A stretch of DNA of 64,000 nt from Diospyros lotus (taxonomy: Eukaryota; Streptophyta; Magnoliopsida; Ericales; Ebenaceae). The DNA is taken from NCBI RefSeq assembly GCF_014633365.1, contig NC_068339.1, forward strand, positions 28,095,316-28,159,315. The letters are read 5' to 3'. Shown piece after piece: positions 51,319 to 62,917 of the stretch. The notes beneath the pieces were generated by a model that was not told where the DNA came from, made no database searches, and was given only the letters and a program-made list of their open reading frames with translations. Positions within the stretch are counted from its first letter, which is position 1, and the number at the start of each line of letters is the position of its first letter. The position numbers and the translations under genes are program-made.

Positions 51319-52961
51319 TGTTAGGTTTCTTAGATCCAAACGCAGCGAAAATTTAAAAATTATTTTGATCAATCAAACTCTTTGACTAATCTTGAAACCC
51401 AAAATAAATAAATCTAGCTTGCAAATATATAATCTCTTTAAGAATATAAACATATAACGAAAAATCAAACGTTTTGGTTGTTCAATGAATAATGGATGAA
51501 TCTTTGTACCACGAGGTGTTATCCACCCTCTATAAGTGATCCATATCAAAGAAAAGCTTCAATCGATGTCGATGAGCACGCCCATTCGATCTTCTTGCAT
51601 CAATTATGCAAAATCTAATCCAACACTTGGAAATATGGTTGATTTTTCTCAAAAATCATTTTCACTTTCTAGAAAAACTAAAGGAGTTATAAGGCAAAAA
51701 TGGAGAGCTCACCCCAAACCCTAGTCAAACTAAGGATTTATAGAAAGCCTAAGCATGTTCTAAACATGTTGGGCTAAGGCCCAATCCATTTGTGGGTTTT
51801 TCACCTTATTTTACTTTTTGCTCATTTTGTTGACATCCCGTGGACTTTTCTGCTAGTGTTAGCTAGCCCAAAAAATCCACAAATTCTTTCGGACCCTAAA
51901 AATATTTTTCGGTCTCACTGAAATTTCATGAAACTCCTCTTTATTTGTGTGTGACCTTATAGGTTCACTATGAAGATAGCAAAGGGCAATTTATAGAATC
52001 ATACTCCTAATAAAACTCTTTGATTATGATTCTTAATTTATTTTATCTCATGACAAAAAATTATTATCTTGCCCTTAGATCAAGATTGACGTCTAGCAAC
52101 TTATCATGGCCCCCATATCATAATGAAATGCAAATGGCACTTCTAATGAACCTTTCCATGACAAGTTTGAGTATTATTCGATCATTCTAATAACCAACAC
52201 TATGTGTACGAATGTTAAGTCCACAACTCCTATAGTTGAATTAATAACTCTTATTAATTCTCAACTATTTGTATTGGCCAACGACTCCTCGAGTTGTGAC
52301 TTCATAGGGCATATACCTTTTAAATCTTACTAAGGTCGATAGATTCCATCTTACGTACTCACCTACCTTCATATGATACGGATCATACTCAATGACCATC
52401 CTATTAGGGACCCATTTTACTAGACCCCGTACAGTGGCATCAAAACATGACACTTTTCATACAAGATAACAGTGATACCTCAGGAAAAGAAATAACTAGC
52501 ACCTATCGCCACATAAAACTCCCAGTTGACATTTAGTGAGAATTACTATTTGGGTGTTCTCAAGTTAGGTTATTCAGTGAACTCATTCACCAATGAGTAC
52601 CTACACACTTGCATTAGTGTCACCACACAAGTAGTCAATGAGATCAACTACCTACCTTACAAGCATGCATAATGTGTACCGATCTTGACAGTACTATAAA
52701 GGCCCCACTCTATAGTCATATGACCAGGAATAGTTTAAGAATGAAGTATCGGTCATTCGATCTCATTAGTATGATCTCATCATAACTCGATTGACATTGC
52801 TACATTCTTTGAGATTCATCTAAATAGTAAAATACAAAAATGAACATATTGTCACATATTAAAAGAGAAATACTGATATTAATAAAAATATGTCCAAGAT
52901 TAATTAGAAATGTAGCTAATTCACAACTCTTATGATTAACTTCTAGGTTACAACTATATCA
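51319..52961. mobile_element. Solo LTR with exact 5-bp target duplication
   Basis: Starts TGTTAGGTTTC and ends AACTATATCA, flanked by CAAGT on both sides (51314-51318 and 52962-52966). It includes AAACGCAGCGAAAATT near the start and is otherwise AT-rich. Length 1643 bp. There is no coding sequence and no second LTR, so it is a solo LTR of an unassigned family. Orientation cannot be fixed. Confidence 0.75.
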
Positions 52962-52966
52962 CAAGT

Positions 52967-53215
52967 CCCTCGATGAGTATCCTCCGAGTGAATCTGAAGA
53001 CTCTTTAGAGTCATTGGATAGCTTAGGCCTGGGAGATTCTACATGAGTCTTGGGCCTTAAAGATATGAAGGCTAGATAGGTCCCGAAAACTCTCTGGAGG
53101 ATTCGGGAGACTCATGCTCCGAAATACTCTTCGGGGTCATCCGAGTCTTCAAAACTATTTAGAATATTTCGGGAATTTTTTACTTCGATTTTTCTAAGGC
53201 ACCCCCACAACATTT
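52967..53215. repeat. Right part of the split LTR-like repeat
   Basis: Continues the 50741-51318 sequence; CCTCCGAGTGAATC, CTCTTCGGGG and similar phrases. The end near CCCACAACA (53213) is tentative. Confidence 0.4.
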
Positions 53216-54544
53216 TTTGTCTTTATAAATAATCTAATCAATTTTCTTTCTTTCTTTCGTTAAAATAAATATATTTTCATATTAATTTCATATTTTGTAA
53301 TTATAAATTAAACACAAATTTATTAAAATATATTTTTAAATAAATAGTCTTTTTGTAAAATATCCAACTCAATTTGATCATAATTTATTTTATAAAAAAA
53401 AATTATTTATTTTTCATGATTTATTAAAAACTTTTTGTAATATTTTTTATTCATTTAATATTTTAATTCAACTCAACTTATCAAATTAAACACAGATTTG
53501 TTAAAAATATGCTTTATATGAAATAATGAAATTTATATATAATTATAATTTTATATCCTTTTTTGCCATTTCGCATCCTAACTCAAGTCAATTTTACTCT
53601 TTTACCAAACACACATTTATGTAATCAAACTATCTCAACTTGGAATCACCTAACCTCAATGCCTTAGAGGGTGCATTCTAACTCAACTCAATTTTACTCT
53701 TTTACCAAACACACATTTATGTAATCAAACTATCTAAACTTGTAATCTCCTAACCTCAATGCCTTAGAGGGTGCAAATGCAAGTTGAGTATTTAGGAACT
53801 TTGGTGAACTTAAATGTTTTGTCAAACAATCATGATTGAGATCTAACTCGAATTGACCAATTTATCAAACAATTTTATATAAGCAAACTCATCTCACCTA
53901 CTTCATCTCAATCCAAAATAAGTTCTTTAATAAAACTTGTATCATTTTGTCCAATCTTTTAACAATTAATTGCTATTAAAATTTCAAAAGTATTCAATAT
54001 GTCCATAAATTTCTCTCTTTATCTCTCTTTCTCTCGCACGTTGAACCATTAACTTGTATAATCTTTTGATATTTACATATGACTAAGATGAGTTTAGTGA
54101 TATCTACTTGATTTTAGGCCAATATATAGTTACGTAATTTGATATTTTACTTTGGATAAAAGTCAAGTCTATTAAGCAATTGATTTTAAGGTTGAACCTA
54201 ACTTGGTGGAGCCCTTTTTGTTTTTGGGTACTTGATTTGTTTTTGGTGGAACCCAATCCAATTTACTCTTCCATTTAGGTTTAACTTAATTTTTGTTTTA
54301 GTCATTGGGTGTAGTGCCTAATTAAGACATATTAGATAATGTGGAGATTTTTTTTATTTGAGTATGTTTAAGTAATATAAGATACGATACATTATTAAAA
54401 GTGTTTTGAAATAACTCAATTCAAAGTATGATGAAGATATAATTTTTGTAATTAATCTGATGTATCTCTTATTATTTGATTGCTACATGGTAGGGGTGTT
54501 TAAAACAATCGTTAAACCATGAAAATCGATCACAGTACTATTAG
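53216..54544. other. AT-rich intergenic DNA
   Basis: No gene seen. It contains the 100-bp tandem duplication listed separately. Confidence 0.5.
53573..53772. repeat. 100-bp perfect-period tandem duplication
   Basis: Unit 1 (53573-53672) and unit 2 (53673-53772) both begin GCAT-C/T-CTAACTCAA and end CCTTAGAGGGT, with few differences, indicating a recent duplication. Confidence 0.9.
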
Positions 54545-56960
54545 TGTTGTGTGCTCTTATGTTATATTTGAATGACATCTAACGGATTTGTTTTATACAT
54601 TTATTGTATACTTGTATAAATCTATAAAAGACAATATTTTCTCCATTCATATTTTCTTCGATAATTTATATAAATGAGTCTTAGATCTTTTGTGTGAAAA
54701 TCTTATTCTCAAAGTATTAAGACTATGTGACAAGATTTTTTGATAATAGAACTTCTTAAACTATTCCTAATCCTTAGATTCTTTGGATAGGGAATCCAAT
54801 TAATTGAATATGAACTAACACATGGGTTACTACCTCATTTGGTATGGGGATACTGATGGAAATGCGGTGTGTCACATGTCATATGACATGAGATGTCGCT
54901 AGTAAACCTGTGGGTGGTTATTGAGGAACGATTAGCTAAATGTGACTCCGATGACTGACCATATATGGTGGATAATAATCGAGTTATTAGGTTACAATGG
55001 TGTGTTAATCCTTAGACTTGAACCAACACGATTGTTTTGTGTATTAGTGTGCGGGATTTGTTAACGAGCCAAACCATTCAACTGGGAGGTGGTAATGTTC
55101 ATTGTTGAGCCAACTTGCTCATATTAATTAAATTTTGATGATTAACAAAAATATTTTTATAATATAAATGTATTTCTTTCTCATATAAAAAAAAATAAAT
55201 TTATTTTGAATTAAGAGTGGGTACAAAGAGTAAATTTATTTTGAATTAAAGATGGATTGTCTTTAAACATGTTTCCTTTTTCTAATCATTTATGTCTCAA
55301 AAGTTTATGTTTGAATTTTCATTTATTGATAAATATTTTTATTACTTATGCAAAAAGTATATTTATTTTGAATTAAAGAAGAATTACTTTTAGACATGTT
55401 TTCTCTTTCTCATACAAAAAATAAATTTATTTTGAATTAAAGAGAATTGATTTTAGACATATTTTCTCTTACTTGTGCAAAAAGTAAATTTATTTTGAAT
55501 TAGAGATTAATTTTAGACATGTTTTCTTGTTTTAATTATTTATATCTCAAAAACTTATATTTGAAATTTTCAAATCTTGATTTCTCATACAAAAAATAAA
55601 TTTATTTTGAATTAAAGGTGATACATGTTTTCTTATTGTTTGAAAAAGTTTAAACATTTTTTGAATTTCAAACTTCATATTAACCATTTCTTTAGTGGCT
55701 AAAATGCTTATAAATACCCCCAAACTCATTTTTTGAGTATCCATTTTTCATATTGCACATCCAAAACTCTCAAAAGCTCTCAAGCTAATTTCCAAACATT
55801 CCAAGGCTCTCAAAGATTCATTGTTCATCTACCGAAGAGTCACAAGGCAAGAGGAGAAAAAGAGATCGCAAAGCCGAATCTGATCTTCTCCATTCAAATT
55901 GAGGTCACCGCTTATTTATTTATTTAAATATTATTGCCTTATATAATTTGTTCGTAATTACTTATTTGTGTCCAAGTGTGGACATTTGTAACATTTAAAT
56001 TACTATTATGGATTGTATAGGTTTCCTAGAACCGTTAAAATCTAGGTGAATCTAGTTTCCAAAGTACAATAGGGAGAAAACCTTGGTGTTCGTGGTTTTA
56101 CTATAACACATTGTAATCTAAGAGTGTATCTAGTTTTCAATGTGAGCTAGTGTGAAAAACCTTAGTGAGATTAATGGAACCCCAAGGGAGGTTGAGATCT
56201 TGGGAGAGTGGAGTAGGTATGTGTGGAGATACCGAACCACTATAAATTGTCTTGTACCTCATTTATTTATTCTTGCTATATCTTGTAATTTGAAATTTAT
56301 TAATCTCAAACTTACGTATACATAGTTATAAAATCTTAATTTGTTTAAAATTAAATAATAAGAATTTAATTAAAAATAATAATTTATATATATTTTTAGA
56401 GAAAATAATTAATCAATAATATTTATTAAAAGGGAGAAATATTTTTAACACTCAATTCACCCTCCTCTTGAGTGGCCATACCTTAAGGGACCAACATTCA
56501 TTTATGTGGTTCCATATTACTGGTATAAGGAAACAAGTGTTGGGAATATGATCCACGTCGCCCTTATCGGTATTTGATGAGGTGAACGTCCTATGTAATT
56601 TACTATTAATGTGACGAGACAATCCCTGAGATATCATTTACTCACATTAATGAAATTTGACCATAGTTACTGAGTTTATGAGTTTATCGTTCCATGACTC
56701 ACGCTCATAAAAGGATTATAGCACACAATAATTATCAGCTATAATAGGTTCACTTGAAGTGAGACTTCACTGCCACTTATATTATCCTAAACCATTGCTA
56801 GGCGCTATTCAGGAACTCTCAAGTCATTGTCAGGATTTCGAGAAGTTACAGTAATGGGTCAAAGGGTTGACCAGTACTGTTATGGTAAAAAATACAACAA
56901 TTAGGATTTAGATGAAGTAGGAAGGGCTGTGAAGCAAGATTCGACCATAGTGGGATATCT
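54545..56960 (+). repeat. Repeat family A, copy 3, split by a solo LTR
   Basis: Starts TGTTGTGTGCTC. Shares with copies 1 and 2 the ACATGGGTTACTAC, GATACTGATGGAAATG and TGAGGTGAACGTCC landmarks (54830-54860 and 56577). Removing 55103-56501 restores its continuity. It ends where a TTTCCGAAAG-rich zone begins. Confidence 0.55.
55103..56496 (-). mobile_element. Solo LTR, same family as 37855-39079 but inverted
   Basis: Starts TGTTGAGCC and ends GGGACCAACA, with an exact duplication TTCAT (55098-55102 and 56497-56501). Read on the minus strand, it has GAGGAGGGTGAATTGAGTG near its start and TTCAAAATAAATTTA units (55200-55620), as in the left copy. Length 1394 bp; non-coding. Confidence 0.8.
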
Positions 56961-56999
56961 GCGAGTTACGGGTTACTTGGAAAAAAAATGGCTTTTTTG

Positions 57000-58380
57000 A
57001 AAGAAGTATTTTCTGAAATGAACTTATTTCCAAAAGAATTGGATCACGAATAGAAAGGTCTTTCCGAAAGAAACGAGGGCCTCAGAGAGGATGTGGCATG
57101 CACCGCTGGCTTAATCTTTCGGAAAGAGGTATTACCGAGGAGACTCTTTCTAAAAGAAATTGGAGGTCTTCTGAGAAACTCCGAATAAATGATACTTCGG
57201 TACTACGACTTGGCCGAGGGCTTTTGAAAAGGTTATGAAACGTCTATTCGAAAGGAAATGTGCGGCTTTTGGAAAGAATCTGGATTCCTTTAGGAAGGGT
57301 GATCAGGCGATTCTAGAGAAGGCTGGGATCCCCTCCAAGATGGGTGAGGTTATTTTAGAGAGAATTGTAACCAACCAACCAAGGGTCAAAAGGCTTGTGG
57401 GGGATTTTCACTCACAAAGACCCTCTGATACTTAAGTCAACTACGGAAAGAGTAAAATATTACTAAAAGAAATGCGAGCTAAGATCCCAGAAGAAACTTA
57501 AAATATTCAAAGTAATAAGGTTTACCCCCCAATTTTTTCTCGCTTTTTAAGTACTGTAGCTTGGCTTTTATAGGGCTATAATCTAGAGAATCATGTGAGA
57601 ACACATGTCAATGAATCTGGAGGACACATGTGAATTCTAAATCATTCCTTTCAGAAAGGGTCTTCTGAAAACATCTCTATCTTATTATTACTATTATTAT
57701 TTTTCTTTGTGATCTTGGGTGTACAACAATTACCCCCCACCTTTCTTTTAATCCTTTAGGTGAAAAATAAAGATTAATTTTTCCTTTTTTTCTTTTTTCC
57801 GCCACCAAGAATCGAAAAGGTGACTCTACTAGAGCGTTGCTCGCTTACTGAGATATTTTGTCTTCCTGAGAATCCACTATAAATTATGCCACTTGTTGCA
57901 GTAACTGCTTTATGCTTGTCTTATTCCCAAGAGAACTTTGGCTTCATCTCATTTTCGAAAGAATCCTTAGCTCTCTTGGGTCAGTTCTTTCTTAAAGAAA
58001 TTTTTACCATCCTAAGTAATTTCTTTCCGAAAGAATCTTTTACTGTCTTAGTAACTTTTTTGAAAGAAATCCCCTTCCACACTAGGTAACTTCTTTCCGA
58101 AATGATGTTCTACTCACTCATAGGTAGTCTTTGAAAGAAGTCATTTCCATGAGCTTTTTTTCCAAAGCAACGTACTGCTTTTTGAAAAAATTACCTTGTT
58201 TCCCAAGAGAAACAGTTCTACTCCTTCCATAGGGAATGTTCTTTTTGAAAGGATAGGTCTTTCCGATAGAACTTCCTTTCTAAAAGAATATTCCTTTATG
58301 AGAAAACTTCCTTTCCGAAAGAGACCCTTCTCTTTCTCTTTTGGAACTTTGACCAGTTTCCCCTTGTTATTTTCTTTTTC
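57000..58380. repeat. Zone of short palindromes (TTTCCGAAAG type) upstream of the second antisense ORF
   Basis: Copies or near copies of TTTCCGAAAGAA / CTTTCGGAAAG recur at about 57027, 57061, 57116, 57148, 57250, 58023, 58092, 58258, 58277 and 58308. The layout parallels 8760-9900, which lies before the other antisense ORF, but with T/A in place of C/G on both arms. TTTTCTT- and ATTACCCCCC-type tracts also occur. Confidence 0.65.
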
Positions 58381-58390
58381 TGCTGCCACT

Positions 58391-61087
58391 ATGGCAAATG
58401 GGAAGATATATCATCATGAGACTGATTCCCAAGGGGTTACCATTTTTTCTTAAAGGGTAAATGTTCTCATATGACAGAGGATAACTTTGCTCTTCTACGT
58501 CGGAACTTTGGAATTCCCAACCATTATTGTACTAGGTTTCCTTTTCCTGAAGAGAATTACACAGTTGACGTGCAAAAGAAGTGGATGAGCATTCACGAGG
58601 CTAGCTTTCGTCTAGGTTTCCACCTACCTTTCCATGATTTCAGCCTTAAGTTTCTTCATTATAGTGGTTTAGCTTCAAGCCAGCTGCATCCTAATGGCTA
58701 GGCCGAGCTAGTTGGCTTTTTCATGCTCTGTCGTGAGAAAAACCTAATTCCTTTCGTAGACTTTCTCTACTATTTCTTCCATTTACGCTTGGTAAAAGAA
58801 TGTTTCCATATGTGTACCCTTCATCGAACTCGATGGGAGGACCGTCTTTTCACAGATTCTCCTCCTAGTGAAGCCTCTTTTGACTCGCATTGGTTCTTAA
58901 CCCCCCCAATGGCATGTGGATTACCTTACGCTCATGGTGCCCCGATCCTGATAAGGTGGTGAGGCCAAGATTAAGTAAGCCAGTCGCCGAGCTTCGGGCA
59001 CAATACGCCAATGGCCATAGGATTCTCATTCGTGGTGGTTTGATGCATTTGCTTGACCTACTCACCATGGATAGACTAATACAGGTTGGATGGGTTCCGA
59101 AGCCAGGTGAACCATTGTGTTGTGGGAGGCCAACAATGCCCCCTTCGTGGCCCCCTACTGACTCAGCCACCCATGTTATATCAAGAGAAGGGGCCATCCC
59201 TCAACAGGAGCAACCTTCTCCTAAGATTGTGGACCCCTCCTAACTACTTATTTTTTCATTCATGCAGTTTTCTTCCTTCTTGTCTTCGCCTATTCGAATT
59301 TTTCCTTTTTTCTTTCCAAGTTTCTTTTTGACTTAAATCCTGATTTGGTTATGACTCTTTCTTGCAGCGATGTATCGAATGATGAGATCTTTCCAGCGAA
59401 AGGCTGCGACAGGCGTAACTCAGATAGAAATTCTGCCACCTCCTGCCACCCAAGAGGAGGCTCTCCCTCAGGTTTTTGCACAAGGGGAGGGGATAGGGGA
59501 GAGAATGGCTTCTTCATGTTGTCATAAGAGGAGTCATCGCCAGGAAGCAGAGGCCAACCCCGCCACATTCCAGCCCATCACCGATCTTACTCTTCTTGAT
59601 CCTGTCGCTGTCCTTTGACTAATCCAGAGATGGCGGATGAGCCCACTTCATTCCCCCACTTGTCAACTAAGAGAGACATGTCTGTAGCTATGAGTGGGGC
59701 TGGTATTGGGAGAGTAAGGCACGGTGATGAGGAGCTTGATCACCCGACACACAGAGTAGTAGGGCTTAGAGCGAGTACCAGTTCTCGAGGCATCTTAGAG
59801 ATAGAAGTAACTTTATGCTTGGACCAGGTTGCCATTGACTCGGTCTAAATGAGTGGTCGAGGGCTATTTTTCCTAGCGGTTATTAATCCATAATGCACTT
59901 ATTATCGTGTCTTACATGCAGAAAAGAGGGTAGTCACTAACGGGTTGGCTCTTATTTTTCCTTCATCGCCTCTTCATTATCGGGGGGGTGGTTCAATTTG
60001 AGGGTAACCTTTGGGCTCACAGGGAACGCTTTGAGCTGCAACCCAAAGTTTTGGACATGGACTCACTAGACATGTCCAGCATCAGTGCCAGCCTCCTCTA
60101 CTCCACCATTCTCCCGCGTAACAAAAATCAGTACTTCTGGAACTGTCCATAGGATATGGATGAGTTTAAGGGTTATCTTACAATTGTAAGTTTTCCTTCC
60201 CCTTCTTTCTCCAAGGGTGTTATCTGCTAATTCTTTTGTCTTCTTTCTTCATAGGGTGCCCAAGGTGCGATGGTGACTAATGTAATGAATTGGGCACGCT
60301 TAGCCCATCAAGAGGAAAAAATTTATGGGTGGACTCGACGGTCCTACAATGGAAGGAGGAAAAGTAGGTTTTGAACATGAAGATCTGAGACTTGGAGTCA
60401 GACAAAGTTGGCCTCCATTCTCAAATTTTGGACCTTTAGTTACAACTCTAGAATCTCTCTACCTGTTGTCAAGATACAAAGGCAGATGCCTAAAAGTGGA
60501 AAGAAGAGCTGGAGAACCAGAATAAAGCCTATCAAGTAAATGTGTCTTCCTTATCAGAAGCTTAGGGAGAGGTGTCGTGCCTAAAGAGAGACCTGTCGAG
60601 CACTAAGGGATGAGTGGTTGAGGCATTCCAATTGGCGGTACGTGCTCAATCTGAGATTGAAAGGTTAGGGAAAAGCAAGCAACTGAAAAATTGAGGAGGC
60701 AACGAGGAACGTGGTGAGGCAGTATCACCTCTCCAAAGACTGTTATAGCCGCAAGGACGAGTACACCAGTTGTTTTTCCAAGGTTGGATTCTACCTCGGC
60801 CACAACTTTTTGGAGTCTAAGCGTCTTAGGGAATCTTTCCAAAAGATGATTTTTGCTGACGCCATTTCATCCATAACTCCCCCGACTGGCGGGTGTACGA
60901 GCCCAATGACCTTGGGCACGACGAGTGTATGCCAAAAGCTTTGGAAGACAACCTTAGCAACTTGTTGAGTCCCGGAAGCCCTTATGTCCATAACCCTAAA
61001 GAAGGCGAAATTGTAGCGAACATGACAAATACCATCCAGATGATTGAGCATGGTCTGGAGAACGACCTTGCTGCTAATGCTTCTTAG
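58391..61087 (+). pseudogene. Antisense extra ORF of a second Tat element (PF04195-like), broken
   Basis: From ATG at 58391 (MANGKIYHHETDS). The PF04195-like block runs to about 58701 (SFRLGFHLPFHDFSLKFLHYSGLASSQLHPNG). Later blocks: ECFHMCTLHRTRWEDRLF (58800), DLLTMDRLIQVG (59060), HRQEAEANPATFQPITDLTLLDP (59535-59605), GAQGAMVTNVMNWA (60258), and the last block (60889-61087) with YEPNDLGHDE, SPGSPYVHNPKEGEI and IEHGLENDLAANAS, then TAG. The blocks parallel those at 8731-6108 in order. Intron-like borders are seen (TTCTTGCAG before 59369, TTCATAG before 60256). Stops at 58452 and 58701 and frame changes inactivate it. Its parent element would be minus-oriented; no pol is found to the right. 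Confidence 0.7.
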
Positions 61088-62640
61088 AGCTTGCCTTAAG
61101 AAGGCTCGGGACAACTAGATCACCCACTAGCCCAAGACTAGCGTAGATTACGTATTTGTAGTGCTTTCATGTCTTGGCTGTAAAGAATGATAATCTTTAT
61201 GTGTTGTATCTTAAATTGCTTTCATTTCAATGGATGGGATTTTTGTTACTATTTCAATACGCATTATACGTTTGCTTGCAGTGACGAAATTCTATTTTTG
61301 TTATCTTTGCGTCTCTTTTACTTGCCATTTATGTTTATTGTGCTTATTCCCTTTTTCTTTGAATTGATTATATTGTGTGATCCCTAGGGATTGAGCTGTT
61401 TAGTACCAATGTCTTGGTTCTTGTGTCAGGCTTGGACCGCTCCAGGTAAGGACTTCCTGCCACACCTTCCAGCCTTTCTGATCAATATTTACAACATGTG
61501 CCTACAATGTTTTCCCATCCACAATTCGTGCTGGGTACCAGACTTTTAATTCTAGGCATGGGGCCTGAACTCAAAAGGAGGCGTTGCGCCAGATCCTCGT
61601 AGAGAACTTAGGTTGCACTCTTAGGCTAGTATTAGGTGTCAATCGAGGGATATGCATTTGCCTCGTTCTACAACCTCAGGCCTCTCGCATGAACTACTTA
61701 GATTAGGTACCTTAGCGCGGAGTTCCAACAGGAATGAATGGAGGTTGGCTTGGGGTTGGTTGAGTTGAGGTTTTCCTAGTAGCATACTCTTACCGAATTA
61801 GCTTTGCGTCGGCTTATAGTGCATAATTGAAATGCATAGTGTATAGTTAAATTGCATAGTAAAATTATGAATGATTAGAGTGAATTATTGGAAGGGGGCT
61901 GAGCAGACTTCAAGAGGAATTCAATTTGGAGAGAGTGATTATGGAGAGAGAGAGAGAAGAAATTATTAAAAAGAAGAAACATATAATCTTCTGCTTCTCC
62001 TGTGTGCATTCTTTTCTTCTTTCTTTGCTTGTTCTAAAATTCTTCTACTGTTAGAAAATATTTTATTTGTGAAGGTCACACATAAAAATTTGAGACGCGA
62101 GCATTGGTGATATACGAAATCTCTGTATTTAGCACGGGAAGGGGTGACCAAAATGATACCATTCAGCATATTAGGTGTGGACCGACAAAGACCGTTACAT
62201 CTTGAGATGAATTTAATTTCAGTACAGAAACCACTTACTCCATCCTTACATCGGATAATAGGTATAAATTTATTTATATTCATTTGAAGAATATGCGTGT
62301 TGCTCAGATATCCAAGCTCTGTATGGCGTGTATATTATATTCTGTTATGTGTATCTGATACATAGTAAAAATTTATTTTTTCCCGTACTACCATACTAGT
62401 AATTCTCTTCACACACTGCACTGTGTGATTTTTTTAGGGGAACGATTTGGTAGGTTTGAGAAATCCTCAAACCGTGCAGTTTGCAGTTTGAGAAAAACAC
62501 ATTCGGTTAAAAACTAAATCGCCTAACTAGTCTAAGAATATAAAAAATAAAAAAAATAAATTATAAATTATAAAATATAAAACATTAAAACCCTAAATCT
62601 AATCTTTCATTCCTGATTCCTTATCTCATTTCCTCTTTAA
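61088..62640. other. Tat spacer remnant and unassigned DNA
   Basis: Shares with the minus strand of 5560-6100 a loose layout (T-rich 3' flank after the antisense ORF). From 61900 to 62450 no family resemblance; a GA microsatellite at 61939-61962. Confidence 0.35.
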
Positions 62641-62917
62641 TTACCCAACCCTTGCTGCACCGAGACTGACGATGATATCCTCCCCATGGCCATTTCTTTT
62701 AGTCTCTAGTTCATTGACGTCGTCTCAACTTTCAGAGGCATCCAAGGAGATCACCATTGCATTGAGGCCTTGAAGCACGCCGACCAAATCAAGGTGGAGG
62801 CGCTTAAGTGTGCTGACCAGATCAAGTCCCAGATTCCCTCTGTCTCCGCGCTGTCGTCTCTCGTCGACGTTTCACCAAAGACATCTTCCACGATAGCAAA
62901 TCTCAAGAGGTTTGGGG
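62640..62917 (+). pseudogene. Possible coding fragment, unknown family
   Basis: One frame (about 62755-62910) reads CIEALKHADQIKVEALKCA then DQIKSQIPSVSALSSLV. The internal duplication EALK-x-ADQIK suggests a former helical protein segment. No start and no family recognised; the fragment is cut by the LTR at 62918. Confidence 0.3.
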
